DNA from: Hysterangium stoloniferum
Lineage: Eukaryota; Basidiomycota; Agaricomycetes; Hysterangiales; Hysterangiaceae
Reading direction: 5' to 3'
Assembly (NCBI GenBank): GCA_015178975.1
Contig: WHVD01000150.1
Location: 1-64,000, forward strand
Length of the DNA: 64,000 nucleotides
Shown: piece after piece, positions 62,318-64,000 of the stretch
How the letters are laid out: each line of letters starts with the position of its first letter
Position numbering within the stretch: the stretch's first letter is position 1
Notes under the pieces: model-generated
The model's database searches: none
Seen by the model: the letters and a program-made list of their open reading frames with translations, nothing else
Told to the model about the DNA's origin: nothing
Translations under genes and position numbers: made by a program

Positions 62318-63790
62318 GAGACAGTTTTCACCAAGATCGAATGGCGACAGGGCTTATTGATATCTCGCTCAAGCGGAAGGCGAAGAAAAACTGGTAACAG
62401 TTCGAATTCCAGAACGTGCCATTACACTGAGGCGTTGGATGTATTAAATATAAAGACTAGAACAATGTCCTAAGCTTTCTCAAGGTATGGAAGACACCTT
62501 TCCATTGCAACATTCCATCTCCCGCCATCCCAAAGTTTTATTTCTTTCTCCCATTTTTCCAGGGTAAATGTGGCAATAATATCCAAGAATGAAACAAGGA
62601 TGAAATCTGCGTAGGTGATTGTGTCCCCAAGGACAAACTGGGAATCTTGTCCATTTTTGTCGAGCACGAGTGCAAGGTCAGTCAAGCCTGGAATGAGGTA
62701 GTAATTAAAGATTTGGGGAGCGTCATATAAAGGGAACATTTCAACCTTTTTCGACACTTTTCCATGCCTCTTTCCACTCCTCTAACCCCTCAATATGCAA
62801 TTCTTCTAATTTCCTATTAAAGAGAGTCTCCCTCGTTCGTCGGAAGTATCTATTCCCAGGAATTAAAGCCCAAATGAACGGATAACGATTTAATGAACAG
62901 ATCTTCACATACGCTTTACTTTCATCATGAAGAATATGATACATTTTGATGATATATCCAGGGATAATCACCCAAGTCATGGTCTTAGAGAGATGTTGTT
63001 GGAAGAGGAATTGTAATGATTTTGTGCCGCTTGGGAATACTCCGCCAGATGAGGGGTACGTTTCCTCGAGGTATTCTACGATCTTCCATGAATCAGATAT
63101 GACAGTGGGACTTCCATCTCCGGAAGGATGGTCTGGGTCAGATATAACGGGGACGGTGTAATACGGCTCCTATTTTACGCATGGTGGCTGCAATATCGGG
63201 ATATTCCACCCATACCGTTTTATATGGTATGCCCTTATAATTAAGAACGGCTCTGCATAGAGCGTCATAGAGTCAACAAAATGTACTGATTATTGACATA
63301 CTTTACACGGACGCACAGGGGGATGAAAGATTTCCCTGTCCGTCCCGGAACATCGTAGATATTGATAGTCATATTTCGTTAGAGACAACTGGTTTCATCC
63401 AAAGTAGAAGGGTTTGTTTAGGGTGTTCAGGCTGTTCATCTTCTCAACATTCGCTAGCCTACTTATACGTCTGTGCATAGCTGGTGCTACTCAAAATAAA
63501 ATCCACAAATAAAGCTACCATACCGATATTTAAAGCATAAAACAAAGTGGACATGGTGTGTCAGCTGAGTAAAAAAAGGACCATATTAATGACGGAAAAG
63601 GCGTGTGCCTGAATTAATAATGCAACAGCTGTCATTTCCCTCCACCATTGACTGCCTATATGCATTTCATGACGCAGCTTCTGTCTTTCGATAAACAACC
63701 TTGATCTAACGATCATTGACAAATGAGTGAGCTAGCTCTCCAGACGGTACTACTTATTTTGAATTTAAAAGCCAGCTTATTTGTCAGATG
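62318..63790 (-). repeat. Right arm of the 1.5-kb inverted duplication
   Basis: Reverse match of 46557-48082 including upstream, coding and downstream parts of the GST gene. Confidence 0.85.
62470..63372 (-). pseudogene. Glutathione S-transferase, second copy, frameshifted
   Basis: Start ATG 63372 (MTINIYDVPGRTGK). A GTATGT...GCAG intron joins CVRVK to AVLNYKGIPYKTVWVEYPD, so helix 1 is intact here, unlike the first copy. Near 63154-63166, however, 32 bp present in the first copy (coding the APTSTKPDGSPH part) are missing, which shifts the frame. After that the rest is well kept: the EYLEETYPSSG counterpart, YFRRTRETLFNRKLEEL, ADFILVSFLDIIATFTLEKW and a stop at 62470. The two later introns are conserved. 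Judged a young pseudogene. Confidence 0.75.
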
Positions 63791-64000
63791 GAGGGCTACA
63801 TTCTTCAGTGCCGAAGCTCAGATTCTTGATCTCGGAGTATCTTATGGAAAATATAAAGTTTTGAAACCCATAGGAAATTTTATACATTCTAAATCATTTT
63901 CCGCATACTTCGGAATCGAACCAGATAAAGTTTCGGGGCATTCTCAATACCCGAATATGTCCCAAATATGTAATATTTTTAGTCCACAGCTGGCAAAGGA
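63791..64000. other. Window end, non-coding
   Basis: AT-rich, no gene or repeat recognised. Confidence 0.4.

Overview
The window looks like nuclear DNA of a filamentous basidiomycete, most likely an agaricomycete mushroom. The host genes are cut by many introns of about 47-70 nt. They include a Zn2Cys6 regulator, a Yor1-type ABC pump and fungal-class glutathione S-transferases. The intergenic DNA is packed with chromodomain Ty3/gypsy elements and a PIF/Harbinger DNA transposon.

Layout. 1-8057: the right part of a Ty3/gypsy element ending in an LTR. 8058-10282: LTR fragments, a tRNA-Thr-like sequence and a solo LTR. 10283-18479: a gene island, all on the minus strand: a 177-aa unknown protein, a Zn2Cys6 transcription factor and a PGM2-type phosphoglucomutase/phosphopentomutase. 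19200-46500: a 27-kb repeat block. It holds solo LTRs with readable 5-bp target duplications, a second large Ty3/gypsy element (24173-36274) pierced by another family's solo LTR, pieces of two further gypsy elements on its flanks, an AT-rich repeat in three copies, a 3 x 160 bp tandem array and a worn PIF/Harbinger transposon with convergent genes. 46557-63790: a probable detoxification locus. Two glutathione S-transferase copies lie in inverted duplication at its edges, about 14 kb apart, and enclose a 383-aa unknown protein and a large ABCC (Yor1-like) efflux pump whose promoter and first exon sit in a 700-bp palindrome.

How the parts may work together. GST conjugation followed by ABCC export is a classic detoxification pair, so the 46.5-63.8 kb block reads as a small xenobiotic module, although both GST copies are damaged. 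The 10-18 kb genes are ordinary host genes whose splicing is the striking part. The PGM2 gene carries one AT-AC and one GC-AG intron plus an 8-nt exon. The Zn2Cys6 gene has 17-nt and 5-nt exons inside its zinc cluster. The ABC gene has 16-nt and 6-nt exons inside the second nucleotide-binding domain.

The most unusual mobile-element signals are: (1) a third reading-frame region after pol in two gypsy elements, with a conserved TATA-like box before it and a conserved C-terminal end beside the polypurine tract; (2) an antisense reading frame with a complete CX2CX6C-X10-CX2CX6C zinc-cluster pattern inside the 3' part of another gypsy element. All gypsy parts are treated as broken fossils.
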